59,593 bases of DNA from Arthrobacter pascens (GCF_017052465.1 NZ_JAFHKT010000109.1:1-59593), one strand, 5' to 3'; counted from the stretch's first letter, positions 17,454 through 26,888 are shown. Numbers and translations are program-made. Notes: generated by a model from the sequence alone, not told the origin.

Positions 17454-18426
17454 TTTCTTCTCCTCCATGATGGTCGTCATACGCCTGCCAAATTGGGCGC
17501 ATCACATCTTCGAGCTCGGCGAGCGTCGGTAACCCCCGGAATCCATCTTCCAGCGTCTGCGCGACACGGCGTACAAACGGATCATAGAGAGGGTCACTGT
17601 CCACGTCGATCACGGCGGACTCCGTCGTCCCGTCCAACGCGGTGAACGTGGCAGAACCGTCGGAGTCAACGGAGGCGAATCCCGCCTCGCCTGCCGACGT
17701 GTAACTGCAGTACCGCTTCAACGGCGAACCCGGGAAGGCGTAGCCCACCTCCACGATGGCTTCACATCCGCTAGGGGTGGTGACGATGAGGCTGGCATGG
17801 TCCTCAACGGCCCCGCCGTGCAGGGCCGACGAGAGCCGCGAGTGGACACTCACCGCAGACTCGTCACAGGCCTGCAGGAACAGGTCCACGAAATGCGGCC
17901 CCAGGTTCGCCAGGCACCCTCCCCCTGCAGTGGCAGGGTCCAGCATCCAGGGATTGCCGTTATCCAGGTAACGCAAGGGCGGTCCGGCGATGAAGGAGAT
18001 CCTCTGGTATGCGGGCCGACCAGCCTTGGCCAGCCACCGGTCGGCGGGGCCACCCCGCTGAATGAGCGGAACCGTTGCGGCCACGCCGGCCGCGTCCGCA
18101 GCCTTCCGCACCTGCGCAAGTTCCGCCAGGGACGTTCCCAGCGGCTTCTCCACCACGAACGGAATGCCACGCTCGATCAGGGCCAGACACTTTTCCGTCA
18201 TTCCATTGTGCGGGCCGAAGACATAGGCGAGCCCCACCTCCGGCAGATCGAGCAGCATCCGCCAGTCCGCCTCAACGGGAGCGCCCCAAGCCTTCGCCAG
18301 TCCCTGGACGAGCGGCACGTTGTCGTCACTGATGCCGACGACCTGGTGTTCTTCGCCGATTGCCCGGGCGTACAGCGGAACGTGCCAGTGTGAAGCACCA
18401 AGAATGATCGTGCGTGTTTTGCTCAC
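17446..18426 (-). CDS. Gfo/Idh/MocA family oxidoreductase
   Basis: A 326-residue oxidoreductase with a slightly atypical Rossmann start (IILGASHWHVPLYARAI) and the catalytic VVEKPLGTS segment. The GTG start has AAAGGAG eight bases upstream; the frame continues to 18501 across the operators, which is unlikely to be translated. It is first in the operon Gfo/Idh - LacI - VOC - isomerase - Gfo/Idh. The divergent partner genes encode a KDPG-type aldolase and a kinase, so the whole locus likely oxidises and splits one sugar or sugar acid. Confidence 0.85.
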   Translation of the reverse strand: MSKTRTIILGASHWHVPLYARAIGEEHQVVGISDDNVPLVQGLAKAWGAPVEADWRMLLDLPEVGLAYVFGPHNGMTEKCLALIERGIPFVVEKPLGTSLAELAQVRKAADAAGVAATVPLIQRGGPADRWLAKAGRPAYQRISFIAGPPLRYLDNGNPWMLDPATAGGGCLANLGPHFVDLFLQACDESAVSVHSRLSSALHGGAVEDHASLIVTTPSGCEAIVEVGYAFPGSPLKRYCSYTSAGEAGFASVDSDGSATFTALDGTTESAVIDVDSDPLYDPFVRRVAQTLEDGFRGLPTLAELEDVMRPIWQAYDDHHGGEENG

Positions 18427-18473
18427 CCTGCCAGCTCCTTTGCTAAGTATGAAATCTTGCTGTCCGCTCAGTT

Positions 18474-18500
18474 TGAGATCGATTGCTGAGATCGGTTGCA
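18474..18500. promoter_or_regulatory. Two abutting LacI-type operators
   Basis: TGAGATCGATTGCT (18474-18487) and TGAGATCGGTTGCA (18487-18500) are direct repeats spaced 13 bases that share one base. The second fits the LacI-family consensus TGnAAnCGnTTnCA at nine of ten fixed positions. They lie between the divergent Gfo/Idh operon and the aldolase gene and just downstream of the minus-strand -10, a repressing position. Confidence 0.7.
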
Positions 18501-18503
18501 ATA

Positions 18504-18532
18504 ACAGTATGGATGGTGGGAGAGTTTGTCAA
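18504..18532 (-). promoter_or_regulatory. Promoter of the Gfo/Idh - LacI operon
   Basis: Minus-strand TTGACA (18532-18527) and TACTGT (18509-18504) are separated by exactly 17 bases. The LacI operators follow four bases downstream of the -10, covering the expected start site. Confidence 0.65.
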
Positions 18533-18603
18533 CGACACTTCAACAGCGGCCCAGGGACGCCCCGCAACAAGGGAAACTGCCTGGGCCAGAAGAAAGGCCA
18601 GCA

Positions 18604-19251
18604 ATGCATAAAAAACTTCGCACCCTGAAGACCATTGACCAGTCCGGGGCCGTCCTGATCGTGCGCTTGGAAAGCGCAGAGCTTGCAGAACAGGTGGCCG
18701 AAGCGGCAATCGCCGGAGGTTTTCGGGCCCTTGAAATCACGCTCTCGATCCCGGGTGCCGTGGACGTAATCCGCCAACTCTCTGCCAAGCACGGGCCCAA
18801 CGGAGTCGCGATCGGAGCCGGAACGGTTCTGGACGAGCACTCAGCCTACGAGTGCATCCGAGCCGGCGCTGACTTCCTGGTCAGCCCCCAGCTGAACCCG
18901 GCGATGATCCGGACAGCCAACCGGTACCAGGTTCCGACCATCAGCGGCGCATACACGCCGACGGAACTTGTTGAGTCCGCCGAAGCCGGCGCTGACATCC
19001 TCAAGCTCTTCCCCACCGAAGCCGGCGGCATCCCCTACGCGAAGTCGGTCCTCGCCCCGCTGGCACACCTGCCGATCATGCCGGCAGGCGGCGTCACTCC
19101 CGGGAACGTCGCCGAATGGTTCGCTGCCGGCGTCACCTGCGTCGGCGTCGGCAGCGCCGTGACAAAAGCCTGGCAACCCGACGGCGACTTCTCCCGCGTC
19201 ACCGAGGCCGCCAGGGAATTTCTCTCAGCAGTGGCAGAGGCCCGCCAATGA
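18604..19251 (+). CDS. 2-dehydro-3-deoxy-6-phosphogluconate (KDPG)-type aldolase
   Basis: A 215-residue class I aldolase of the Eda family. The catalytic glutamate lies in LEITLSIPGAV, the Schiff-base lysine in ADILKLFPTE, and the phosphate-binding loop in MPAGGVTPGNV. It cleaves KDPG (or the galactose analogue, or 4-hydroxy-2-oxoglutarate) to pyruvate plus an aldehyde. The ATG at 18604 is preceded by AGAAAGG; an ATG 26 codons upstream lies inside the promoter region and is rejected. It is divergent from the Gfo/Idh - LacI operon and overlaps the kinase gene by four bases. A second KDPG aldolase is at 45086-45772; the two are not close copies. Confidence 0.88.
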   Translation: MHKKLRTLKTIDQSGAVLIVRLESAELAEQVAEAAIAGGFRALEITLSIPGAVDVIRQLSAKHGPNGVAIGAGTVLDEHSAYECIRAGADFLVSPQLNPAMIRTANRYQVPTISGAYTPTELVESAEAGADILKLFPTEAGGIPYAKSVLAPLAHLPIMPAGGVTPGNVAEWFAAGVTCVGVGSAVTKAWQPDGDFSRVTEAAREFLSAVAEARQ

Positions 19252-19796
19252 CAGCCCCCAACGTCTTCATTGTCATCGGCCCTGCCGGATCCGGAAAGAC
19301 AACCATTGCCCAGCAAACAGCAAAGGAGCACAATGCCGCGTACCTGGACAAGGACCGGATATGCGGCCGCCTTGTCGAGTTCGCATTGGAGGCAACGGGG
19401 CATGACCCCGCCGACCGGGAATCCAACACCTTCTACCGGGAAAATCTGCTGCCCTTGGAGTACCAGACACTCATGGATGTCGCAGGAGTGAACTTGCGGC
19501 TGGGACGATCGGTCGTACTCGACGCACCTTTCGGCGCGTACTTCGCCGTACCGGACTACCTGGCGCGCGCCGCAGAAGAGTTCCACTGGCCCCCCTCGCA
19601 GACCACGGTGGTGCGGGTACAAGTCTCCCAGGACGTTCTCCGAGAACGACTTATTCGAAGGGGCCTGGAAAGAGATCGGTGGAAACTTGCGCATTGGGAC
19701 GAGTACTGGGCGGCGCACGGCAGCCTGGACTGCGCCTGGTCCGAGGTCCATTTCCTTGATATCAACAACGAGAAGCCCCTGCCAGCTGAGGGATAA
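19248..19796 (+). CDS. P-loop kinase (AAA_33-like, probable small-molecule kinase)
   Basis: A 182-residue P-loop protein. The Walker A motif GPAGSGKTTIA is at residues 9-19, followed by YLDKDRICG (typical of gluconate- and zeta-type kinases) and a C-terminal lid region with arginines (RERLIRRGLERDRWK). The start overlaps the aldolase stop (ATGA). Because it is coupled to a KDPG-type aldolase and no PfkB-type kinase is in this cluster, it may phosphorylate the sugar acid or its keto derivative before cleavage. That role is inferred from position only. Confidence 0.75.
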   Translation: MTAPNVFIVIGPAGSGKTTIAQQTAKEHNAAYLDKDRICGRLVEFALEATGHDPADRESNTFYRENLLPLEYQTLMDVAGVNLRLGRSVVLDAPFGAYFAVPDYLARAAEEFHWPPSQTTVVRVQVSQDVLRERLIRRGLERDRWKLAHWDEYWAAHGSLDCAWSEVHFLDINNEKPLPAEG

Positions 19797-20156
19797 CGGC
19801 TCAAGGCACGTTCCACGCGTTCCTGCCCGGTCGCTGACCTCCCCCGGCCCAGCAGAGGTCGAGTAATCGGCAAGCTTCCGACGGCGTCGCGCACCTTGGC
19901 CTCGGAGGGTCGGGGCCGGTTACCGCATTACCTCGACCCAACCCGGAGCGTCACCTCTTTGACGCAATAGCCTTTGCCGCTAAGCACCAGAGGCAGCCCC
20001 TGACATCGAACGACACCCGGGCCGCCACCGCGGGCTCTGCCAAGGCCCCCCGCCCAGCCCGGTCCGCGTCGGGCCGTCGAACAAGGGCGGCCGCAGCTCC
20101 TCCTATCAGCCACTGACGCAAGATCGGGACCCCCGTTTCCGAACCAAAAAAATTCG
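19797..20156. other. Intergenic stretch, no gene recognised
   Basis: The 600-base gap between the kinase and the MFS gene has no frame resembling a protein family. Its first 360 bases show no feature I can support; the rest carries the MFS promoter and three LacI operators, listed separately. Confidence 0.5.
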
Positions 20157-20185
20157 TTGACAGACCCCGCCTTCCTACGTATCGT
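20157..20185 (+). promoter_or_regulatory. Promoter of the MFS transporter gene
   Basis: TTGACA (20157-20162) and TATCGT (20180-20185) are 17 bases apart. The first LacI operator starts five bases after the -10. The arrangement mirrors that at 18504-18532. Confidence 0.65.
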
Positions 20186-20189
20186 TGCT

Positions 20190-20243
20190 TGCAACCGATC
20201 TCAGCAACCGATCTCAGCGACGTGGTCACTGCAATCGATCTCA
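20190..20243. promoter_or_regulatory. Three LacI-type operators before the MFS gene
   Basis: TGCAACCGATCTCA (20190-20203), AGCAACCGATCTCA (20203-20216) and TGCAATCGATCTCA (20230-20243). The first is the exact reverse complement of the site at 18487-18500, and the second and third match the other site or differ from the set by one base. The same LacI protein therefore very probably controls this gene. Confidence 0.7.
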
Positions 20244-20399
20244 TTACTACCGGGCAGCCGCATCGGCCTCCCCGGAGTTTGCCGTTAGCAATACCTTCGA
20301 GCGAGGTACAGGCGGGCAAGACCGGGCCACCACGTCGTTGCGGTTGTCCCAAATATTCCAATACCCCTCCCCAGCAAACGTGAAAATATGGAGAGTTCA

Positions 20400-21821
20400 A
20401 TGAAGACCTCAAAAGAAGCCTTCGGCAGCAAAGACCCTTCGGAGCTTCCCGAAGTGTCCGAGCGCCCGCGCCGCAACATCAACATGGTGGCAGGCACGAT
20501 CGGCCACTTCGTGGAATGGTACGACTGGTACATCTACGGGCTGCTGGCAGCGGTGTTCTCGTCACAGATTTTCCCCAGCGAGTCCCCGTTCGCATCCCTG
20601 GTCGCAGCACTGCTCACTTACGCGGTCGGGTTTGTTGTACGCCCACTGAGCGGAATCATCATCTCTCCCCTGGCCGACCGCTACGGCCGGCGGCTCATCC
20701 TGACGCTCTCCATCTCCGGGATGGCGCTCGGCGCTCTGATCATCGGCCTCACACCTCCATTTGCGACGATCGGCTTCGCAGCACCAGTTCTCTTTCTGGT
20801 TGCACGCATCCTCCAGGGAATCTCGGCCGGCACTGAGCAACAGAGCGCCATCGCGTTCATGGTCGAACACGCTCCCGCGAACCGGAGGGGCCTGTTCGGC
20901 TCTTTCTCCAACATGGCCAGCGGGCTCGCGACCCTCGCAGCGACCGGCGCCGCGGCCATGGTGACATCATCCTTTGCTCCAGACGACCTCGCCGCCTGGG
21001 GCTGGCGCATCCCGTTCCTCGTGGGCGGCGTCCTCGGCGTCGTCGGCCTCATCCTGCGGGCCCGCGCAGACGAGACCCCTGAGTTTGAGGCAACGGCCCT
21101 CGTCGATCACAAGTCCGCCTGGGCGCGCCTAATGGACCTGCTCCGCGAACACCCGAAGGCTCTGCTGCAGGCAGCGGCGCTCTCTGCCCCGGCCGTGGCC
21201 TACTACACCTGGGCCACTTTCCTCCCCACCTACGCCAAGCTGACCACCGGCCGGGACCTGTCCTCCACCCTGGCCGGGAGCGTTATCGGGCTGGCCTTGC
21301 TCGTCGTCATCGTGCCGGTCTGCGGCGCGCTCTCGGATCGACTAGGCCGACGCAAGATCTTCCCCATCATCGGTGCCATCGGCATGATCGTGCTCTTCTA
21401 CCCCTTGCTCCTGCTGCTGAACCAGCCGGGCTTCGGCGTATACGTTCTGGTATCGGCATCCGGATGGGTGGTACTCGGTATCTGGCAGGCCGTCTACCCG
21501 ACCATTCAGGCCGAACTGTTTCCAGCAGCAGTCCGGGTATCAGGCATCGGTTTCGCCCATCAGATCGTCATCGCCGTCTTCGGCGGCACCGCACCACTGA
21601 TCGCCGCCGCATTCGTCGGCGCCGGACAACCCATGTACGTCGCGGTCTACATGATCGCCATTGTCGCCCTCAGTCTCGTCGTCTACTTCACGCTCCCGGA
21701 GACTGGCAGCCGGGGCGGGCGGGCGACCGTAGCTCCGGCCGACCCCGAGGTACTGGAGGGGGAGCACCTGCTCTCCGAGGCTGCACCGGGCGGGATCCAG
21801 GCGAAGGGCTCCGGGTCCTAG
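20400..21821 (+). CDS. MFS transporter, metabolite:H+ symporter (MHS) family
   Basis: A 473-residue, twelve-span major facilitator. The MHS signature is clear: GTIGHFVEWYDWYIYGLLAA in the first span, the cytoplasmic loop PLADRYGRRLI, and ARILQGISAGTEQQSAI. Relatives carry sugar acids, dicarboxylates or shikimate with protons. The ATG at 20400 has GGAG six bases upstream; the alternative at 20388 lacks a site. The promoter bears three LacI operators, linking it to the Gfo/Idh - LacI operon and the aldolase - kinase pair, so it probably imports their substrate. Confidence 0.9.
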   Translation: MKTSKEAFGSKDPSELPEVSERPRRNINMVAGTIGHFVEWYDWYIYGLLAAVFSSQIFPSESPFASLVAALLTYAVGFVVRPLSGIIISPLADRYGRRLILTLSISGMALGALIIGLTPPFATIGFAAPVLFLVARILQGISAGTEQQSAIAFMVEHAPANRRGLFGSFSNMASGLATLAATGAAAMVTSSFAPDDLAAWGWRIPFLVGGVLGVVGLILRARADETPEFEATALVDHKSAWARLMDLLREHPKALLQAAALSAPAVAYYTWATFLPTYAKLTTGRDLSSTLAGSVIGLALLVVIVPVCGALSDRLGRRKIFPIIGAIGMIVLFYPLLLLLNQPGFGVYVLVSASGWVVLGIWQAVYPTIQAELFPAAVRVSGIGFAHQIVIAVFGGTAPLIAAAFVGAGQPMYVAVYMIAIVALSLVVYFTLPETGSRGGRATVAPADPEVLEGEHLLSEAAPGGIQAKGSGS

Positions 21822-21871
21822 GCGTCCTTCTCGTACTCTCGTGACCATGTAACGCCCCGCACTTCGGGGAT

Positions 21872-21900
21872 CGCCCTCGACCGAAGCCCGGTCGAGGGCG
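21872..21900. terminator. Strong hairpin after the MFS gene
   Basis: An 11-base perfect stem (CGCCCTCGACC pairing with GGTCGAGGGCG) with a seven-base loop lies 50 bases after the MFS stop. No T-run follows on either strand, so it may be a weak bidirectional terminator between this gene and the convergent DHFR remnant. Confidence 0.5.
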
Positions 21901-21937
21901 ACCCCATGTCCAGCCAGGGCCAGCAATGGGCTGGTAA

Positions 21938-22456
21938 TCAAGCCGTCAACGGGCGTGGTGATAGACGCGATAAGGCGGGGACGGTCCCGGCGTCGAAGAT
22001 GCGCTTGCCCTGCCCGAGCGTGATCGGATAGAGCCAGAGGTGGAGGCGGTCGGGCACGTCCGTCGCCAGTATCGACCGGATGAGGATGCCGCCGCCGAAC
22101 CTGTGCACCTCGTCTAACTCTTCACGGAGCCGGCCCACGGCCTCTGCATTTGGCAGCACCTTGGTGCCCGCCCACGCCGGAGCCACCCGTGAATTGGAGA
22201 CGACGAACTTGGGCACCCGGTTAAGCGTGCCGCCGATCTCGTCGGACTGGTGCGGCCAGTTTGTCGTAGGTCTTCCGGCCGAGGAGCAGGGCGTCGATGC
22301 GGCCAATCTCCTCGCCGATGGCAGCGCCGGCCTCGTCATCGGACACCGGCGCCTGCCAGCCACCGAAGGAAAATCCGTCCGCGGTATCTTCGCTGCCGCC
22401 CGGTGCCTGGTAGACGCCGTCGGGGTGACGAACAGGTTGGCGATGATGATTGCCAC
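21938..22456 (-). pseudogene. Dihydrofolate reductase family protein (RibD C-terminal-like), frameshifted
   Basis: The usual start (AIIIANLFVTP) is in one frame, the next part (DGVYQAPGGSEDTADGFSFG through LLLGRKTYDKLAAP) in another, and the remainder (WPHQSDEIGGTLNRVPKFVV, then DVPDRLHLWLYPITLGQGK) back in the first. Family members normally read these as one chain, for example GRKTYD-FAAYWPHQ. The simplest explanation is a one-base loss near 22424 and an 11-base loss between short repeats near 22255, which together keep the later frame. The C terminus also ends early. A pseudogene is likely, though a sequencing error could explain one of the shifts. Confidence 0.7.
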
Positions 22457-22507
22457 GCGCAGGGCCTAATCGCGGTCCATAGCCAGCGGCCGTGACAGAC
22501 TGATGCC

Positions 22508-23587
22508 ATGCTGCTCGACGTGCTCGTGAGGACATTGGAAGCCGTCGCGGCCACCCGCTCCCGGCTCGGCAAGGTCAACGAACTTGCAGACCTGCTGCTC
22601 CGGCTCGACCCCGCGGACATCCCGACGGCGGTCGGCCTGCTCACCGCTAAGCCTCGCCAAGGCCGAGTCGGGATCGGCTGGAGCGGCATGAGGGCGGCCA
22701 GGGGCGAGTCCGCTCCTGAGCCGAATCTCACTATTGCCCACCTCGACGCTGCGTTGGACCGGCTGCAGGCAACCGCAGGCGCTGGCTCGACCGTGGAACG
22801 CGCCGCCACCCTTCGGACTCTGATGGAGGAAGCCACCGAACGAGAGCAGGCCTTCATCGCCGGCGTGCTGCTCGGAGAACTTCGTACCGGTGCACTCGAA
22901 GGCGTACTGACGGATGCGGTCGCCCGCGCCGCCGGCCGGCCGGTCGAGGCCGTACGCCGCGCAGCGATGCTCTCCGGCGATCTCGGCTGGGCCGCCCTGC
23001 TGGCGATCACAGGCACCGCGGCCCAGCTTGACGCTGTGGGCCTCGTCGTCGGGCGTCCCGTGCAGCCCATGCTCGCCGCAACCGCGGCCAGTGTCAGCGA
23101 GGCGCTGGAAGCGACGGGGGAAGCGTCGGTGGAATACAAGCTCGACGGCGCACGCATCCAGGTTCACCGTGCCGGCGACGACGTGCGCATCTACACCCGC
23201 ACCCTGGCCGAAGTGACCCATCGGCTGCCTGAGGTTGTGGAGGTGGTGCGCGGACTGCCCGTGCGCGATGTGATCCTCGACGGCGAGACTCTAGCCCTAG
23301 ACGAGGACGGCGGCCCCCGGCCGTTCCAGGAGACCATGTCACGGTTCGGGGCGAACGCGGCGCGCACCACGCCGCTGCATCCGTGGTTTTTCGACGTGCT
23401 GCACATCGACGGGCGTGACCTGCTCGACGAGCCGCTGTCCACGCGCATCGGCGTGCTCGAGCGCATCGCCCCCGGCTACCGCATCCCGGGGAAAATCACT
23501 GTGGATGCGGCTGTTGCCGAGAGCGTGTCGCGCGATGCGCTGGCCGCCGGCCATGAGGGTGTGGTCATCAATTCCCTGTTGAATTAG
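22508..23587 (+). pseudogene. ATP-dependent DNA ligase, N-terminal two thirds (split gene)
   Basis: The reading frame has the ligase N-terminal domain, then the adenylation domain: motif I EYKLDGARIQVH with the AMP-accepting lysine near residue 211, motif III ILDGETLAL, motif IIIa HPWFFDVLH and motif IV HEGVVI. It then stops four codons after motif IV, where a full ligase continues with motif V and the OB domain. The missing part is found intact at 34790-35320, 11.2 kb away, starting exactly where this one leaves off. Joined, they give about 529 residues, the usual size of actinobacterial accessory ligases. The gene was interrupted by the mobile element; this part alone lacks motif V and the OB fold and should not ligate. 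Confidence 0.85.
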
Positions 23588-23595
23588 CGTGTTGA
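23572..23595 (+). repeat. Left end inverted repeat of the element
   Basis: TTCCCTGT (23572-23579), six bases, then AGCGTGTTGA (23586-23595). Both blocks recur as reverse complements at the right end, with seven bases between them there. Its outer block overlaps the altered last codons of the truncated ligase frame. Confidence 0.65.
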
Positions 23596-23616
23596 TGCGG
23601 TTCAAGAGGGGTGTGA

Positions 23617-25158
23617 GTGGTGCGAGGATGGCGTATTTTCTGGGTGCCGGCGGGGCGGTCTGTCGAGTCGAAGCGATTGCCGGTCTTGGGCGGTTGGGAT
23701 GGCCTGGCGGAGGACGAGGAGCGGGCGGGTGTCCGTCCTGGGACGCCGATCCTGCTGTCGCCGGACTGCCAGATCGATGGACGATTGGCCCGTTTCCTGG
23801 TCCGTTCGTCCTTCGCCCGGCTGGAGCAGGAGACGAAGCGGAACTATGCGACGGACTATTGCGTCTTCTTCGACTTCCTGTGGCATCGAGACAAGAACTG
23901 GGATGAGGCAGACCCCGATGACCTATGGGACTTCGAGGACTGGCGCACGAGGTCGCTGAGCAACCCACGGCGGGTCGGCGGTGCCCGCTGGAATCGAGGC
24001 CTCGCGGCGTTGGGCCGCCTGTACTCGTGGGCGGTCAAGCAGGGATACGTGTCCGCGAGCCCGATTGAAACACGGGAGGCGATCGGGCGGCACGGGCAGG
24101 CGGTGGAGGTGCCTGCCGCCCGGGCCAAGGATGCGAGGTCCAGTGATGTGCGCTGGCTGACGCCCAGGATGTTCCGGCGTTGGGTGGATGTCGGCTTGCG
24201 CGGATTCTCCGCAAATGGTGTGCCGGCGGCGGCATGGGGCGGGCGGATGGAAGACCGGAATTCGGCTTTCGCCCACCTGCTTTTCTCATCGGGTCTGCGG
24301 CTGACCGAGGCCGCCTCGCTTCTCACTCTCGAGGTCCCGCAATCAGAGATGGGAGACCGACGGTATTATTCGGGCCGGCTGGCCCCGGTGGTGACGAAGT
24401 CAAAGCGTGCCCGCACTTTCTATATGGCAGCACCGGTGGTAGGCGAGATCGAGGCGTACAGCGATGCGGGCAGGGCAAGGGTGATCCGCCGTGCCCAGCG
24501 GCAGGGCCGGTATGACGTGCTGCCGCGGATGCGTCTGGTGACGTCGGTCTCCGGGCACCGGATGAAGGTCCTCCACTGGCGTGATCGCGACGGAATGCTC
24601 GGTGAGACGGCCCTGGCCCGGGCAAGCGTCGAGGAACGGGCGATTCTTTTCACTGAAGGACCCGAGGGGCCTGAACCCCTGTGGCTGTGGCTCAACGAGT
24701 CCGGTCTGCCGTTTCAACCGGCATCCTGGGAGGGCGTGTTCCGGACCGCCACGGAACGGTGCGCGAGGACACTGTCGGGAGAAAAGGGTGATGCTCCGTT
24801 CTGCACCCCGCACATGTGCCGGCATTCCTTCGCGCTCTACATGCTGGTCGCGCTCCACCACGCGATGGATGTCCGGCTTGGCCTGACACCGAAGGAGCGC
24901 CGTGATTTCCGCCTCCTCTACGGGGATCCGTGGCGGATGGTCCAGGACCTTCTCGGCCACGCGGACGTCGAAACCACCCGCCGGATCTATCTGGCCCCGG
25001 TCTCCGACCTCCAGCTCCACTCGCTGATCTCCTCGCCTGCGCCTGGTTCGGGGGCCCCGGAGGGCGGGGCGGCCGACGATGTCTCCTGGATTCTCGCCCG
25101 GCTCGCAGCCGAAACGGGCACGATCCAGGACCTGATTGACGAAGAGGCTGTCCTGTGA
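23617..25158 (+). CDS. Tyrosine-type site-specific recombinase, first of three (TnpA-like)
   Basis: A 513-residue tyrosine recombinase. The N-terminal SAM-like DNA-binding region is seen in TKRNYATDYCVFFDFLWHR. Catalytic residues are complete: Arg in SSGLRLTEAASLL (about 228), HMCRH (about 399-403), His in LLGHADVETT (about 447) and the nucleophile Tyr in RRIYLAPVS (about 458). The start is the first of two consecutive GTG codons, with AGAGGGG upstream. Its stop overlaps the next recombinase start (GTGA). It is the only one of the three with the full canonical tetrad pattern, so it is the best candidate for the cutting and rejoining enzyme. Confidence 0.88.
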   Translation: MVRGWRIFWVPAGRSVESKRLPVLGGWDGLAEDEERAGVRPGTPILLSPDCQIDGRLARFLVRSSFARLEQETKRNYATDYCVFFDFLWHRDKNWDEADPDDLWDFEDWRTRSLSNPRRVGGARWNRGLAALGRLYSWAVKQGYVSASPIETREAIGRHGQAVEVPAARAKDARSSDVRWLTPRMFRRWVDVGLRGFSANGVPAAAWGGRMEDRNSAFAHLLFSSGLRLTEAASLLTLEVPQSEMGDRRYYSGRLAPVVTKSKRARTFYMAAPVVGEIEAYSDAGRARVIRRAQRQGRYDVLPRMRLVTSVSGHRMKVLHWRDRDGMLGETALARASVEERAILFTEGPEGPEPLWLWLNESGLPFQPASWEGVFRTATERCARTLSGEKGDAPFCTPHMCRHSFALYMLVALHHAMDVRLGLTPKERRDFRLLYGDPWRMVQDLLGHADVETTRRIYLAPVSDLQLHSLISSPAPGSGAPEGGAADDVSWILARLAAETGTIQDLIDEEAVL

Positions 25159-26884
25159 GCGGCCGAGGGCAGCGTGCTGCCCTGCCGCTGGAGCCCCACC
25201 ACCGGCCGGTTCCGCGGCCCCATGATGGGCTGAAGGTCGAGCACCGCGACAGGAAGGGACGGGTGGGCACGTTCGACTTCGACGAAATCCCGGTGTGCCC
25301 GGAGCTGCAGCGCGCCTTTGCCCGGTGGTTCGCCGAGAAGTGTGCTCCGGGCGGCGGGTGGGACTCGCTCCCGTCAAGCAAGGCCATGTGGTTCCGCCTT
25401 ACCGCATTCGGGCGCTTTTGCGCCGAACAGGACAATCCGCCCCAGCGCCTCGTCGACATCACACCGGCGTTGTGGAACAGGTGGCGGATGCGCCGACCGG
25501 AAGGCATCTACGGCTACTCACAGGTGATCGCACTGGGTGGCTTCCTCAGGAGACACGACGAGCTGAGCGAGGCTACGAGGTCCGCGATGGCCAAGCGGCT
25601 TCCCCTGGTCACGTCCACGGGACGGGCGTTGGCCCCGGACGAATTCGAGGAAGTGCGCGCCGCAGCCCGGCAGATGTTCCGCTCCGCCCACCTGAGAATC
25701 CGGGCCAACACAGAACATCTACGGCGATGGCGTGAGGGATCCTTCGAGCAGCAAAGCCCGGACTGGATCATCGGAGAGGCCCTGGACTCGCTCGCCCGCA
25801 CCGGATATGTCCCCTACATGCTTCGCGAAAGCGGGACCAAACGTACTATTCACCGTTACGTCGCAGTCCTCGGTGGAGAGGCCCCGCAGTACACGTGGAT
25901 GCGGCTATTTCTGAGCCGGTCCGAAGCGTATGCGCTGGCCGTATTGCTCGTGATGGAGTTCGGACTGAACGCGACCGTGGTGTCGGAAATGCGCACGCCG
26001 CGGGCCTTGCAGCACGGCGGATCCGGTGGCTTCCCCATCTACCGGTTGGAGCTGGAGAAGCGGCGGCGGGGAGCCGGCCGCCACTTCGAGACCCGGAATG
26101 TCCCGGACACCGGCGCCGACACACCAGGGCGGCTGATCTCGAAGGCTCTGGAGGCAACTTCTCACGCGCGGGCCTTTGTCACTGCCGCCGACAGCGCCCT
26201 GGACTTCCTGCTCATCTGGCGGAACTCCCTGCCGGGGCCCAGGAACGCGTCCGCCGTGACGCCATTCGGGATCGGCCTGACGAAGAACGCGGCCGACTCC
26301 TGGCTCCGGGAAACCGGCCTAACCGGCGCTCCCCTGCAAAGACTGCGGAAGACGGTCAATGTGCTGCACCGCAGGGAGCCCGGCCAGAACAGCCAAGACA
26401 CCCACGACGCGGTCTATGTCCTCCCCGAACCCCAGGTGCAGCAGGCATCCGTCCCCATCGTCGCAGAAGGCGCCGAGAGCGCACTCGCCCACGCCCGGCA
26501 CACCGTCCTGCGCGCTCAGCTTGCCGACGCGGCCCGCCCGGATTCCCAGGAGACCCCCACTGCCGCCTGCTGCGACTACAAGAGCAGTCCATTCAGCCCC
26601 CATGGAACGGGATGCCGGGCCTCGTTCCTGATGTGCACGGCGTGCCCGAACGCGCGGATACACCCGAAGCACCACCCACGCCTGGCATACCTGCACCGCT
26701 CGTTGGCCAGCTTGCGTTCGGTCCTGGGCGAAGAGACCTGGGCAGCGGACTGGGGCAACCCGTTCACGCGTCTGGAGGACCTCAAGCGCAGGCTCGGTGA
26801 CCAGGTCTGGGCGACCGCCCTGGCCAGCGTGACCTCCACCGACAGAGCAACCATTGGCAGCCTTCTGGAAGGACAGTACGAACT

Positions 26885-26888
<4 letters not shown>
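25155..26888 (+). CDS. Recombinase of the trio, second (degenerate catalytic site)
   Basis: A 577-residue protein of the large Tn554-type recombinase group. The region where the first catalytic arginine is expected reads EFGLNATVVSEMRT (about residue 270), with Asn where Arg is usual, and the later core segment LQRLRKTVNVLHRR lacks the normal HxxR pattern. The C terminus has a cysteine-rich segment (ACCDY, GTGCRASFLMCTACPNARIH) like a zinc-binding domain. GTG start overlaps the preceding stop, and its own stop overlaps the next GTG. It is more likely a structural or DNA-bridging partner than an independent recombinase. Confidence 0.78.
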
